NCBI RefSeq assembly: GCF_901933205.1
Contig: NC_044574.1
Coordinates: 21,747,733 to 21,811,732, forward strand
Direction: 5' to 3'
Source: Camarhynchus parvulus
Taxonomy: Eukaryota > Chordata > Aves > Passeriformes > Thraupidae
DNA length: 64,000 nt
The position numbers and the translations under genes were made by a program. Positions 36,891-48,648 of the stretch are shown here, in pieces (within the stretch, counting starts at the first letter, position 1; every line of letters starts with the position of its first letter). Under the pieces are notes generated by a model, which had not been told where the DNA came from, made no database searches, and saw nothing but the letters and a program-made list of their open reading frames with translations.

Positions 36891-38714
36891 ATAGCTCAAT
36901 GCAAATTACAGTTATTTTGAGTATCTGACTCTTGTACAAGCTGCTCTTAAGCCCTTCCTTAATCATATTCATTTTTTCAGGCATAGCAATGTTTCCTGCA
37001 CTTTCACCCTTCTCTTTCCTTCTGTTAAGAAAGCTCTTCATCTTACCTCAGGATAACTCCTACCAGCTATCATGAACTGTAATTTAATCAAGAAATATTT
37101 CAGTTTACTGGGAGGCAAGATCACTAAGGTCAATTCCATGCTACCACCTGGAGTTCAGCTCAAAAGGTTCACTTCACCTTAAGAGCTACACACATTTTCT
37201 TCAGTGTGGGCCTGTTTCAGATGGTTTGTGGTTTTTACTCCACCATTTTGTTTCTTTGTGGTTTTACACTACTAATACTGATTTATGCTTAGATGGAAAT
37301 GATAGCTTTTTTAGGAATGAAATCCTGAAAAGCCATAAAACTGACTCAGATCACCTGCAGCTTGGCTCACTGCCCCAGCACTGCAGTTGATAGCATTAGT
37401 GATATATGACAACAGTGAGAAGAAATTCTGTAGATAATCCTGTATCATTTTGTGTTCGTATTTAATTTGCATTATGCAACTTCAAAGGACTGCCTTTATT
37501 TTGAAAACCTAGTGAAAATATCAGTACATCCACTAAATGGATAATTCTAGGCTTGGTACAGATGAAAATTAAATTGTTATTGAAGTTTTAGTGAAACTTT
37601 CATTTCTCTCCTGTCTTTCATATAATAGTGTGTATATATATAGCCAGAATTCTACCAGCACTTACATTTTATAACTCTGTCTGACCATTTAATACATCAA
37701 AGGAACTGTATTTCTCTGGCACAGTGAGGTTAAACACAATTTTTACATGTAAGGAATTTCGCTTACAATGACCATATCTGAATTAGCATATGGACTATGG
37801 AGCAGTGATCTCTAAACTGTTATTTCTGCACATACACAGAAATATTTTTCAAGCTTATAAGCTGTTAGTCATGATGCAGCAATCTGTTTCTTAGTGTTAG
37901 TCCTGGCTCATAAAGAGGCAGTTTAAAATTTTTTGCAATATATTCACTTCTCACGTCAGATCCAGATCTATCTTACACAGAAATTGTTTAGGATTTTAAA
38001 TAGTGTTATTTAAATTCTAGGATTACAAACTGTAAATTTAACTCCCAGATTTGAAAGAACATTCTTCTAAATACTTCAAATGAACTGAAGGTTTTATGCA
38101 GGGATTTCTTGTTTGTTTTTTTCTTATGTTTTTATTACAGAAGATGAAAATGTGACCTTTAACTGCACAGTTGAGAAACTGCATGGTATTTATGTAAAAA
38201 AAAGAGAAGAAAATAAAATATTTTTTTCTCAAAAAATTCTGTATCAGGGCTGTAGCAAAAGACACCGGATTGAAAGAAATACAGAAAAATATACAAAAGT
38301 TCAACAGCTTATCACAGGTGTATGAAGAAGACTGTATGCCCTCTGTAAGTAGCTGGAGTTTCAACACAGCACTACAAAAACATTTCCTAATTGGCATTAA
38401 ATACCTTCCTGTTATTTACTGTTATGTGACACTTTTCTTAATGCTTAAAGAAATAAATCTTTACTTAAATATTGCTAGTGAAATTATGAATTAAATCAAA
38501 ATATTCCCTATAGTAGGTCCCATTCCAGAGATTCTAGAACTTTAACCAAATACCTGAAGAAGGAAGAAATGGAGGAGAAACCAACATACAAAGTCTTTCA
38601 GATACTAAAATATTACAAAGGGCCTCCTTGTGGAAGTGACTTGGGTAAAACTACAATCAATATTATTCCTAGATACAAGTCTTGTTAGCATTCAGAAACA
38701 CATAATCACATAAG
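36891..38714. other. AT-rich sequence, exon-like segment at 38,141-38,344
   Basis: Nothing recognised apart from the exon-like segment described separately. Confidence 0.45.
38141..38344 (+). other. Exon-like segment with an Ig-like ENVTFNCTV peptide, disrupted
   Basis: A pyrimidine-rich acceptor (CTTATGTTTTTATTACAG, ending 38,140) precedes 204 bases that end at a donor consensus (CCCTCT then GTAAGT at 38,345). The first part encodes EDENVTFNCTVEKLHG, a pattern seen around the first cysteine of Ig-type domains, with an N-x-S/T sequon. That frame meets a TGA at 38,323-38,325, while a second frame (from about 38,270) carries on through VYEEDCMPS to the donor. It therefore needs a frameshift and cannot be a working exon as read. 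It could be a decayed exon, a chance frame, or a sequence error. Confidence 0.15.
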
Positions 38715-38715
38715 T

Positions 38716-39177
38716 GATTATATGAAGGTGCTTTTATTAAGAGCTCTGAGAATCAGGGGTGTTTTCACCTAGATCTGACTCCGCCATACATTCGAGATTA
38801 ACATGCTTTTATATTCTATTGTTATATAACTCTCATGTTAATTATTAAACTTATATTGTTCTATTGTATACATAGATTTCAGCTAAGCATAGCCCCCCTT
38901 AAGTTTTCAACATAGTTTCTCATGATTCTTCTTATGGTTATATAATAATTATATTTAATTACTAAACAATCATCACATCTAACAATTATATCATTTATCA
39001 TACTGCTTATGCAGGTGCAATGACCTGGCACAACACAAAGCCTAACATTTTCAGAGTCTATTTTTAACATTTTCCAGGGCCCCCATTATCAGTCTGAGAG
39101 GCAATTTACAGTCAAAGACAATAGGTTTCTGAAGGCAGAGTGTCTTTCACAGAGGTTCTAAAGCAGAGATACCAACA
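38716..39177 (-). mobile_element. ERV LTR (antisense)
   Basis: On the minus strand it begins TGTTGGTATCTCTGC at 39,177 and contains a GACACTCTGCCTTCAG block, GGGCCCTGGAAAATG, and TGTGTTGTGCCAGGTCATTG. Further on are AT-rich middle parts and an AATAAA signal (CTTAATAAAAGCACC, plus about 38,731-38,740) near the far end. The layout is that of an avian ERV LTR which I recognise but cannot name with certainty. The left boundary (about 38,716-38,723) is approximate and no target duplication was found. Confidence 0.68.
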
Positions 39178-39214
39178 ATATCCTAAGCTGGAGTCCACAG
39201 GGTTGACCCTCTTG

Positions 39215-39830
39215 TGTCTATTCATGGCTGTTGACTCTTACCCTCCTTCCATGGACCTCCATGATGGGCATGACTCTGCCTTCTTGGTGACCTGCTGGTG
39301 GGTACAGCAGCCTGTTATATCTCCTAAAATCCTTCTCTTCAAGCCTAACAAACCCAGTACCCTCAGGCCCTCTCTCAGCATCTCATCCCTGATCAGCTTT
39401 GGGGTTGTGTTAAACTTACTGTGGATAATATGTGTCTTTCCTTTATTGGGAGCCCAAACTGGATCAGGATACTAAACCAAATGGATGCAGGATACTAAAT
39501 GTGGTCTCACAGAGCTGACAACAAGAGTATGGGTTAGTACACACCTGGTTGTTCTCAGCCTGCCCTGTTGTGAGGACACGCTGCTGCCTCCTGTTTGGCT
39601 TCCCAGCTGCTGCCCTCCCCAGGTTCCCAGCAGAGCTACTCTTCCCTGCCAGTCAGACTCCATCTTATGTTGTTGCAGGGGAACATAAGAAAAACTTTGC
39701 ATGTGTTTTGGTTGAATTTCAGAAGGTTAATGGTGATCCATTCCTAAATACCATCTAGGTCACTAAGTGACAGCCCTGTCCTCAAGAGTATACACTGGTG
39801 CAACTCTGCCCTACTTTGGTGTCACATGGA
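39215..39830 (-). mobile_element. CR1 LINE fragment (antisense)
   Basis: The order of reverse-complement CR1 blocks is clear: CTTCTCTTCAAGCCTAACAA near 39,331, CCCTCAGGCCCTCTC, TGGGAGCCCAAACTGGATCA near 39,447, TGTGGTCTCACAGAGCTGAC near 39,500, and GGTTGAATTTCAGAAGGTTA near 39,710 with CTAGGTCACTAAGTGACAGCC near 39,755. The terminal tail on the left is lost, perhaps through the neighbouring LTR. Overlapping short frames here are incidental. Confidence 0.82.
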
Positions 39831-40369
39831 AAATATTAAATGCTATTAAAACATATGAAGATGATTATAATCTAGATTTTTGCCCCTGTAAAGTTTTAAA
39901 ACCACCCTGGAATTAGTAGTGATTACAAGGTCATGAAGTCCTTGCAGTTAAAAAAAACACTGTCTAAAGGATAACATTTTGTAAAATATCACCAGAGCTT
40001 AGCATCACATTTTCTTCAATAATTCAGCTAAAACCCTCACTATTCTGCACCAAAAAAGACAGAACAGATCACAGACTGTACCATTGAAATGACGCTAAAC
40101 CATTACAAAATTGTCCTGACACCCTCACACATTACACTAATTCACCTGAATACTTCAAGGATTAAAGCCAAAATGATCAGCATTGCTTAACAATACCCTG
40201 ACATTCAGTCTTCAAAATATATTGTTAGAATGCAAATTTGGGACCAGAATTAAGAAGTCCTCTGACAATATTACCAAGCTGCAACCAGAGCAATGTTTCC
40301 AATTAAATGATTTCAGAAGAAACAACTGAGAGGATAACATAACATCTCATCAGAGAATGAAAGAGGTTC
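39831..40369. other. AT-rich sequence, nothing recognised
   Basis: No gene, repeat family or notable structure seen. Confidence 0.5.
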
Positions 40370-40570
40370 TTTAGCCTGTTAAAAGTTCAACCTTTCTTAG
40401 TACTTCCATCCCCCGTGGAAGGCATCTCATTTTTCTCATGTGACCCCTGTGTTTTTTGCCTGAGCAACTATGTCTGACAGCCTGTTTCACACATTTATCA
40501 TTCTCTGCATGAAAAAAAGTGTTCCTGACACCTATGTTGAATGGGATTATTTTTCTTAAATCAGCATTGT
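40370..40570 (-). mobile_element. Old CR1 fragment (antisense, diverged)
   Basis: GACAGCCTGTTTCACACATT, then ATCATTCTCTGCATGAAAA and AAAGTGTTCCTGACACCTA, follow the reverse-complement CR1 pattern of a cluster that normally reads as 'gcctgttcc... ctgtgaagaa'. The copy is more diverged than the others. A T-rich run at about 40,570-40,585 marks its right side. Confidence 0.5.
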
Positions 40571-43500
40571 TTTTTTTTTTTTTTTGAAAATAAGTCACAT
40601 TTTTTCAGTTCTTTGTATTTTCCACATTTTACATTTAAACTTTTCTTAACAATTCTCTTTTCTCATGTGGCAATTCCTAATTTTAGGTGGTCCATGTTTA
40701 GCTGCATTTTATTGTTGGCTTTAATCATCACAGTCAATATGTTTGGTAATATATTTTCCTATTCCTACAGTATTAGTGTCCTGCAAGACAATATTTTTTA
40801 TTATCTTAATATTGTCATTTCACATAACAAAACCATACTGCTGAAACTTTCCCCGAGTTTGATGAAACACATTCATCAGACAAATTCACAACTGATGTGA
40901 GATTCAAATTTTCCTAAATTCCAGTTATGATGATTTAGTTTATATGTGCCTCAAAAATATGTGGTAATTCAAGAAACCTTTTTCTGATTTGTATGCTTGC
41001 TCACTTTTATTACATTTAACACATTTAAAATATTTCTGAAATAAATTGTACTGATTCCATAGATCTCTTAAATTTTGGCTTCAATTCTGTAGTTGTTATC
41101 CTAATACACTTCCCTTGTCCAGGATATTTTTCAGCTTTTTAAAATTTTGTCTTGGTTGGTCATTGGAGATGCTTACCTATTTCAGGTGAAAGTTTCCTTA
41201 TGCATGACAATGTCTTTTACAAAAGTCTAATCAACACATAAAGTAATTTCCTGCAGACTGGGAAGAAGAAGTAAACCTTTTCCTTGTTATAACAAAGACC
41301 AAAAAAGAGAACAAAACTCCTCCGAGAGCTGATTTCCTACCAGTACTGCTTTTAAGATGGAACGAATGAGAGCAGAATCATAATAGATCTGTAATTTTTG
41401 GGTTCAGTTAATAAACATTTCCAGACAAATGAACATATTGATCACTGCCTGGTAAAACTGTTCTTAATGTAAAACAGAGTACTCGTGCTCTGTTTTTACT
41501 TCTGATGCATAAAGTATAATATATCCTGTGATGTCTCTTTCACAAATTTTATGACAGCTGACACTTGGCAAATTTGCTTTACCCTAACAGTTTAATTTCT
41601 CTTTGCTTTCTGCTGTGTTATATGTATGAACTATGTATTTAAAAGTGATTTACTAATTTTAATATGCATATTAGGACTTTAAACACAGTTTGAATCTCAC
41701 CTTTGAATAAAAGCCAGTGGAATTTCTGGAGTAACTAGACTAATAAATAAGTTGATTAGTCAACTCTTGAGCTGTTGGGATCTATTTATACCAAAGAAGT
41801 AAGTTACAGTGCCTTTAGTCAATTGGGTTAAATTCCAAATTCTTGAACAAGGGGCAGATGCTCAGGCTTTCCAGTTTTAAAATTTCACTCAAGCCTCAGA
41901 AGAAGCACTTTTAAGTGTTAACTTGGGAAAACATTACAAAACCTTTTGAAGCAGAGAAAATACTCTTCCCTCTGTTTTTGTGAGGAATTCTTCTTGTTGA
42001 AAAAGAACTTCAAAATTACCCCACGGACTTACAGGGAAAAGAATAAAACTTAAAAAAAAAGCCTCCACTGTTTACTGTTTTTCATCCTCTGCTTCAGTAA
42101 TTCCCGTGGTTGCTCATATACATGCTTTAATATTTCAGAAACATTTTCAAGGGCAACAATCCACTGTTAAAAGATTCTGCACTGCAGCCACTTTTCTGAC
42201 AAGTTGACTAGTTAGGTTAAGGGTCCTCTTATTTACATTTGCTCTTGAGCTTTAGTACCTCAGATATTCTGCTTCCACAGTTGAGTCACTGGATCTAATG
42301 TACAAGAGTTTTTAGCAATCTTTTCATTCAAACACTCATTTAATACACAAAAATCCCATTTTGAAAATCTGCTTTTGTATAATAGAAACAGAATAATAGA
42401 AACATAATAACCACAAAATACCATTCAAATTCTAACCATAAAATCTAAAAAGAAAATTCAGTCTATTACAATGAACTGAATTTAACTCCCTCATGTTTTA
42501 CTTATTCTCTTATTTCCTCATGTATTTAAGTTAAAGCAACTATAATATGGTTTTAAGGGAAAAAATAATATTTTAAGGAAAAATAAAACCAGACTTGGAA
42601 AAGCATATGTAGTTTCTGTCCAGTATCACTAGGTGAATGTAATCCTCAAAGATCTTCACTCCTAAATTCAAAATACTAATATTCTTCCAAGATTATCAAC
42701 TCTTAGTTATCCATTAAAGATTAAATCTGTTACACTATGTAACTTGTTGATAGACAAGGCAGGTTGACTGATACATTAAAAAATGGATCCAGAAAAAAAG
42801 GAGACCTCTCTCTTCTTTCTCTCTACCACCAATCTGAATCAAGTCTGTCTTTGCAGTCTGAGACAGAATTAAAAAAGTATTGTCAATCACTTTAGGAAGC
42901 AGTAATATAACAAATGAATCTGGTCATTCACTCTAGGGAAAGATAATATGCATGTGTAAGCAAAAAAGGCAGAATAATCATATTATTTCTGAATGTTTCT
43001 ATGGCAGTAAAAGGCCCCCTTCCCTTCAAGTGCTTCTACAGATTTTTTCACTAATGGCAACAGCATATTACAGCACTGAGTTCACTAAGTTTGGCATGGT
43101 CTCCAATGTTTTAAAAGGTATTTTCTTAGAGGATAATTTGAAAATATTAATGTCTAACATTAGTTTGTGCTAGTGATATTTTAGTATCAGACATAATTCA
43201 AATAATCTTTCTTGATGTAGTAACTTGAAATGGAGGTTCCAGACAACACATCATTAACATGAGCAATCACCCAGTCAGCAACAAATTAAAGATAACCTCT
43301 TGCCTGAAAATGTGGAAAGAGCTTCTGGTATAGATGTCCCTTTTTAAATTCCTGCTATCTCTCAGAGAACCACATCAATTGACCAGATTTGCTATTAGGG
43401 GGACACAATCTTTCAATTAACTTCGATTGCCTTTAAAACAAAGATGACCTTATGATTTTCTAGACTGGTGGGACTTTGCTCTGAACAGTAGACTTTTTCT

Positions 43501-45132
43501 CATTTTGATCTGTAGGATTTGTTTCATTACCACCTTACCACCCTTTCCTGTATCCTTGAGTATATAAGGAAATCCAAAGACCTTTCTCTAAATAAAAATA
43601 AGATTTAGAAACATAGAAAGATGTGGCTTTTCTATGATTCCTTCAGTTCTCTTTTATGTGCTTTTAGAACAAGCCATTATCGAACACAAAATTTTATATT
43701 TTGTTCCAGTCCAGGAATAAAAAAATACAAAACATAATTCAAGTGTCCCAGAACCTCAAAAGTAGCTTTTTTGACCTCTTAGCAGATTCTCTTCAGTCAA
43801 AATACATCTTACAGAGGTGCCCTCATTCTCTTCAGTGCCATGATGATGGTATGATTGGCACTTGATGGCTTTTTCTGTGAGTTAGCATTCAGTTCAATGT
43901 TTCACAGCTTCTTGGGTGAGATAGACTGAAGTGTGAGCTGTTGCTGACTTTTGTCAGTTTACACACCTGTAAAAGGCACAATCCATCTAATATGAAACAT
44001 TACGAAGGACAGAGAACGTCAGCCCATACTGCTGCCCTCTTAGTTCAGTAAGTCTCTTACAGAGTGTGAAAGTTCAAACCATACTCTTGAGACTACATGA
44101 ATTATGGATGCCTCCAATTTAACTCACGTCAACACCTGGCTTGTATCCTGTCTTAAACCTACCTTTGTTTTCTTGATCCTTATACATGGAACTATAACGC
44201 AGACTTATTTTTTTCCATGCTTTGCTATTGTATTTTTTATTTTTGTAAAATCATATAAATAAATGTGTAGACAAGTAGACTTACACTCTAGAAGACATGT
44301 TTCCAGAAAGGAAAAAAAAAAAGAAAAAAGACAACAAAATAAGACTGATGAGTTCTAGAAGAAAAAAATAAGCAATGCAGAAGTGAACAGCGGAAAAGTC
44401 TTGGAACCACATAACAGATTCAGAATAATAAAGCACATTTACACAAGTAATTTCATCTTCAGTTTTAAGCAATGGCCTTATTGATTCTCTGCTTCTAAAG
44501 TGCATTGAAGCCAACCTTAACTGTGTTCCCTGCTCCCAGGCTAGCTTCTTCATCCCTAATTTTTATTTTCTTTTCCTACTTCTCTTCTGCTCTCTATTGA
44601 TCAGATTCTTTATATTGCTCACAGACACTTCTTCACAGATCCATTTAGAGAGCTTTTGCCTGCTTTCAGATGTGTAACATTTTTACTCTGTGCATTTATA
44701 TAGATGAAAATATAATTCCTTAATAAACCCAACAAAGAAAAGAACAGCATATCTGATCCAAGTATTGTGTATTTCACGAACATTCAGTAAACTTGAGGAT
44801 TTTATTGCTGTTGTAATAGTTAGAGGGCAAATATAAATTCATAGAATCATATAAATCTTCATTTATTTTAAAAATGCATCCCTTTCAGCACTTTCTTATG
44901 GATAAGTTAATTGAAACACTTTGTGATGTGATAACTGGCTCATTTAAACATAGAATTGCTGTTAAACTACATATTAAATTTAAATGTTGACATTCAGGGA
45001 AACTCTGCATGGAGATTTTCCTCACTGACACTGCAAGTTCTTTTAAACAATACTTTATGGGTCTGGAAGGCTAATCTGCTGTCATGCTGCTTTTATAAAG
45101 GTCATGTGGCAAACAAACTGCCATTTATAGTT
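40571..45132. other. AT-rich unique sequence, no gene seen
   Basis: 4.5 kb without a recognisable retroposon. A 119-codon frame at 40,541-40,900 begins inside the T-rich run and is phenylalanine, serine and isoleucine rich, as expected of AT-rich chance frames. A short near-tandem AATAGAAACA motif lies near 42,380-42,405. Confidence 0.5.
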
Positions 45133-45815
45133 TGTTGTGGTGGGTCCACCCTGGCTGGATGCCAGGTGCCCACCAAAGCCATTCTATCACTGCCCTCCCC
45201 AGCTGGAGACAAAATATTACAAAAGGCTCACAGGTTGAGATAAGGAAAAGGGAGAGGCAATCACCAGTTACCATCACAGGCAAAGCTGACTTGGCTTGGG
45301 GAAAATTAATTTAGTTTATAACCAATCATATCAGATTAGGATAATGAGAAATAAAAACTCATTCCTTGCTCCTCCCTTTCTCCTGGTTTTAACTTCACTC
45401 CTGATTTTCTCTACCTTCTCCCATCAGAGGTGCAGGGGAACAAGTAGTTGCATTCAGTTCATCACCTGCTGTTTCTTCTGCTCCTTGCTCCTCAGAGGGA
45501 GGACTCCTCACACTCTTCCCCTGCTGCATCATGGAGTAGCTTCTACAGGAGACCATCCTCCATAAACTTCTCTAACATGAGTCCTTCCCACAGGCTGTAG
45601 TTGCTCATGAGCTGCTCCAGTGTGTGTTCCTTCCAGGAGGTGCAGCCCTTGAGGAACAGGCTGCTCTGGCGTGGGTCCACCATGGGGACACAGCTCCTGC
45701 CAGGAGCCTGTTCCGTGAGGGCTTTCCTCAGGGTCACAGCCTCCTTTGGACATCTACCTGTTCCACCATGGGGTCCTCCCCAGAGGCTACAGGCGCATCT
45801 CCGCTGTAGATTTAA
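45133..45815 (-). mobile_element. Large ERV LTR, copy G (right part truncated)
   Basis: It starts TGTTGTGGTGGGTCCACCC, then CTGGCTGGATGCCAGGTGCC and ACTTGGCTTGGGGAAAATTAA, then an AT-rich stretch, and then a GC-rich body made of degenerate units around CTCCAGTGTGTGTTCCTTCC and GCTCTGGCGTGGGTCCACC. I recognise this as a repetitive avian ERV LTR. The second copy (47,430-48,360) shares the AT-rich entry (GATAATGAGAA) and the same kind of repeat body and continues to the other end. Minus orientation is inferred from a degenerate AATAAA-like signal and the TATA-like element in copy H. It stops at about 45,815, short of the other terminus. The 60-95-codon frames inside are consequences of GC richness. 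Confidence 0.75.
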
Positions 45816-46883
45816 AAAAACAATTCCCTAATTTTATATACTTTACAAAACTCTATTTTTTTTCTGATTGAGGCTGCATATATATGGATTAGTTAGAGTA
45901 CATCACCATTACCATATAATTCCTTCCACTGTCTAGAACTGTAGTCTTCTTGGAGTATGTGTAATTGTAATGAGGTCAGTATTACTCCTAAATTATTTGA
46001 GACAAAGTTATGCACAGAAGTTTGAAACTCTAAGAATTGTTGTGAAAAGAAATATTCTTGTAACATGAAAACATTTGCATTTGTGAACACAATATTCCTT
46101 TGTTTTAAAGTTTAGCCTGCTTTAAAAAGGAAAAAAAATACCATTTTTAAAAGAAAGAAAAAGCTGCTTGTAGCAATAAGCTTGTATGCAAAATACCTTT
46201 TTTTCCCGCTTTGTGGAATAACTTATTTTAATAGGAAATGTATGAGTTGTTTGATTTATACATATATTTGCAAACACAAGTGTAGGCTATAGAGCTTTCT
46301 GTTAGCAAGCACCAAAATGTAGAAAAAAACTGCTCATTTGAACAGTGCAGCTTTTCTGTTACAGGAGACCATTTTCCAACAGCCAGCTGTCTTCTGTTCA
46401 TGACATTTCACTGTGAATTTGGAAAAGAGATTCCGAGGCCATCACATAAAAAATCAAAGTGTTTCTATGAATGTCTATCCAATAGAGACACCTATCCAAG
46501 AAGAGCCTTCTGCTGTTGCTAAGAGCATTTTCACATTATTTGTGACAGTTCAAGGAACAGGAATATCAGGTAAGGCATGTTTCCATCAGATGACGTCGGA
46601 TTTTTTTTATCTTCCTCCTTTTCAAAACCTTATTACTTTATACTTTGAATTTTGGGTTTGTTTCAGTGCAAAAGCAAAAATAAAAATTGAATTCTTCAAA
46701 GTTTAAATAGGTCAAGAAAATATTTCTGCCTAGGGTTCTGTCAGAGACTGATTTTCAGAAGAGACATGAATTGCTGAAGTTCTTGTCATAGAAACATGGT
46801 TTTTAATAAAAGCACTAGCAGTTTCTTCTGTCTAAAGCTGGTCTAATGTCCAGCTTGTCAGCCAACAGCATAGTTTGTAGAAT
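45816..46883. other. Between the two large LTRs: AT-rich, one exon-like frame
   Basis: No retroviral coding region lies between the two LTRs, so they are not obviously the two ends of one provirus. An exon-like segment at 46,365-46,569 is listed separately. Confidence 0.45.
46365..46569 (+). other. Exon-like segment with splice signals, unidentified
   Basis: GCTTTTCTGTTACAG ends at 46,364, and a donor-like CAG|GTAAGG lies at 46,569/46,570. Within it an open frame from 46,404 encodes VNLEKRFRGHHIKNQSVSM, then PIETPIQEEPSAVAKSIFTL and FVTVQGTGIS, a plausible globular composition. However, a TGA at 46,401 in the same frame blocks entry from the acceptor, so as read it cannot be a functional internal exon. 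I do not recognise the sequence. Options are a decayed exon, an untranslated or lncRNA exon, or chance. Confidence 0.15.
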
Positions 46884-47300
46884 ATGACAGAATCAATTAG
46901 GTTGGAAAACACCTCTGAGATCATTGAGCCCACCCTGTGACCTTTGTTGGGTTTGTTAAGGAGCACCACCTTGTCAACCAGACCATGGCCCTGAGTGCCA
47001 CATCCAGCTGGCTACACCCTCCCTTCAGGCAGCTTGTCACCCCCAAGCCTCTTTTCCCTCCAGGCTAAACACCCCCAGCTCCCTCAGCTGCTTCTGACAG
47101 GACTTGCGATGCAGATGCTTCCCCGGTTCTCTTGCCCTTGTCTCAACTCCCTCCGTCCCCTCTTTGTTCTTCCTGAACTGAGGGGCCCAGAACTGGACAG
47201 ATTTTGAGGTCTGGCCTCACCAGTGTCACATTACACAGGAAGAATCACTTTTCCACAAGTGTGGTCTTGCTGGCCACACTGTTCTTCATATACAGGAATT
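46884..47300 (-). mobile_element. CR1 LINE 3' end (antisense)
   Basis: ATGACAGAATCAATTAGGTTG, AAAACACCTCTGAGATCATTG, CCAGACCATGGCCCTGAGTG, TTCCCTCCAGGCTAAACACC and CTGAGGGGCCCAGAACTGGA, then CTGGCCACACTGTTC, all in the usual antisense order. 5'-truncated near 47,300. Confidence 0.92.
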
Positions 47301-47365
47301 GACTTCTAATTTGTAACTGCAACAAATTTTTAAAAGTCAATAATTTTTCTTTTTTGTTTAAAAAG

Positions 47366-47422
47366 AAATATTTTTACTTTAAATAAATATCTTTAAATAT
47401 TTAAGTAAAGTAAAAAATATTT
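47366..47422. repeat. Imperfect AT-rich inverted repeat
   Basis: AAATATTTTTACTTTAAATA at 47,366 is mirrored by TTAAGTAAAGTAAAAAATAT ending near 47,421, with a few mismatches and a short spacer. It sits directly left of the second large LTR. Confidence 0.6.
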
Positions 47423-47429
47423 AAATTAA

Positions 47430-48360
47430 AACAGGCTAGATTTAGAGATATTATTCAAATTTATTGCTAACAAAACCAGAGCAGGATAATGAGAAGTAAA
47501 ATACGACCTTAAAAACACATTCCCTTAACCCTCCCTCCTTCCCATCTCTGCCTCCTTCCTCTCAGCAACACAGGGAGACAGGGAATGGGGATTATGGTCA
47601 GTTCATTCCATGTTTCTCCCTCTACTCAGAGAGAAGAGTCCTTCACTTGCTCCCTCCTCAAGTGACAGTTCTCCATGGACTTCTCCAGTGAGAGACCATT
47701 CCATGGGTGACAGTTCTCCACTAATTGCTGCAATGCTGGTCACTTTGCCGTGGGTGCAATCTTTCAAGAACAGGCTTTTGTTCCATGGGTCCCCAAGGGC
47801 TCACAAATCCTACCAGCAAACCTGATCTGGCATGGGCTCCTTTCTCCATGGGTGTGCAGATCCCTGCCAGGACCCTGCTCCAGCACAGGCCTCCCACAGG
47901 TCACAGCTTCATCTCAGGCATTCACCTGCTCCGTGTGGGGCTCCTCCAAGGGCTGCAGGTGGATCTGAGCATCCCGGTGTTCCCCCATGGGCTGCAGGGG
48001 CACAGCTGCCTCACCATGGTCTGCACCAGGGGCTGCAGGGGAATCTCAGCTCCAGTGCCTGGAGCACCTCCTGCCCCCTCCTTCTTCACTGACCTGGGGG
48101 TTTGAGTTGTTCCCCTCACATGTTCTCACTCCCCTCTTCTCTGGCCACAATAATATCTCCACAATACCCTTTTACTTCTTCCTAAATATGTTATCACGGT
48201 CATTACCACAATTTCTAATTGGCTCATCCTTGGCCAGTGGCACATCCCTCTTTGGAGCTGTCAGGGATTGGCTCTAACAGATATGGAGGAAGGTTCTGAC
48301 AGCTTCTCAAAGAAGCCATCCCTGCTAAGAAAATATGGCCACATAAACCCCCAAAAAATA
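47430..48360 (-). mobile_element. Large ERV LTR, copy H (left end truncated)
   Basis: Same family as 45,133-45,815. Minus-strand AATAAA lies at 47,460-47,465. The body (about 47,600-48,060) is built of degenerate CCATGGGT, CAGGACCCTGCTCCAGCAC and GGGCTGCAGG units. A minus-strand TATA-like ATAACATATTTAGG lies near 48,182-48,195, and the GCCAAGGATGAGCC and TGTCAGAACC blocks lead to the U3 start. Its right end is close to 48,360, where a smaller LTR has inserted. Several overlapping open frames of 60-126 codons arise from low stop density and have no domain. Confidence 0.78.
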
Positions 48361-48363
48361 GTG

Positions 48364-48369
48364 CATCTA
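48364..48369. repeat. Target-site duplication CATCTA (left)
   Basis: CATCTA directly before the TGTGGAGGG terminus corresponds to GATCTA at 48,643-48,648, five of six bases identical. Confidence 0.65.
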
Positions 48370-48642
48370 TGTGGAGGGATAGAATATAAGAGAATAGTGC
48401 AGAAGGTAGTCTCACACCTGAGGATTTGGAGCTGTACTAATCCTCAAAGATTAGGAACAGGCCTGCCCTTAATAGGCCACAGCTGTCTCCAATAAGAAGA
48501 TGAGTGCTACAAAAGGGTGGGTTGGCTGGGTGAGGAGAGAGATAGAGTTTGTTGGTTGTGCTGAGAAGGAGTCAATGTTGTGAGAAGCTGCACATGAGAA
48601 ATCACCGAGAAGGTAAGGGAGCTTCACAATAAGATGGCAACA
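48370..48642 (+). mobile_element. Solo LTR, small ERV family copy 2 of 3
   Basis: It runs from TGTGGAGGGATAG to GATGGCAACA. A degenerate TATA box (CTACAAAAGGG) lies at 48,508-48,518, where the other two copies have TATAAAAG. Flanks CATCTA and GATCTA form a 6-bp target duplication with one mismatch. It is inserted at the outer edge of the large LTR H, so it is the younger of the two, and its orientation is opposite to both relatives and to H. Confidence 0.85.
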
Positions 48643-48648
48643 GATCTA
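48643..48648. repeat. Target-site duplication GATCTA (right)
   Basis: Partner of 48,364-48,369, with one mismatch. Confidence 0.65.

Noticed and set aside
38038..38397. 119-codon minus-strand frame
   Set aside because: Antisense to the exon-like segment, phenylalanine-rich, and without plausible splice sites or domain features.
40541..40900. 119-codon phenylalanine- and isoleucine-rich frame
   Set aside because: It begins in a T-rich run and has the composition of chance translation of AT-rich DNA. No signal peptide/transmembrane architecture or splice context persuaded me.
47725..48105. 126-codon open frame on the plus strand rich in P, S, G and L
   Set aside because: It lies wholly in the GC-rich repetitive body of large LTR H, and overlapping frames are also open. 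Low stop density explains it.
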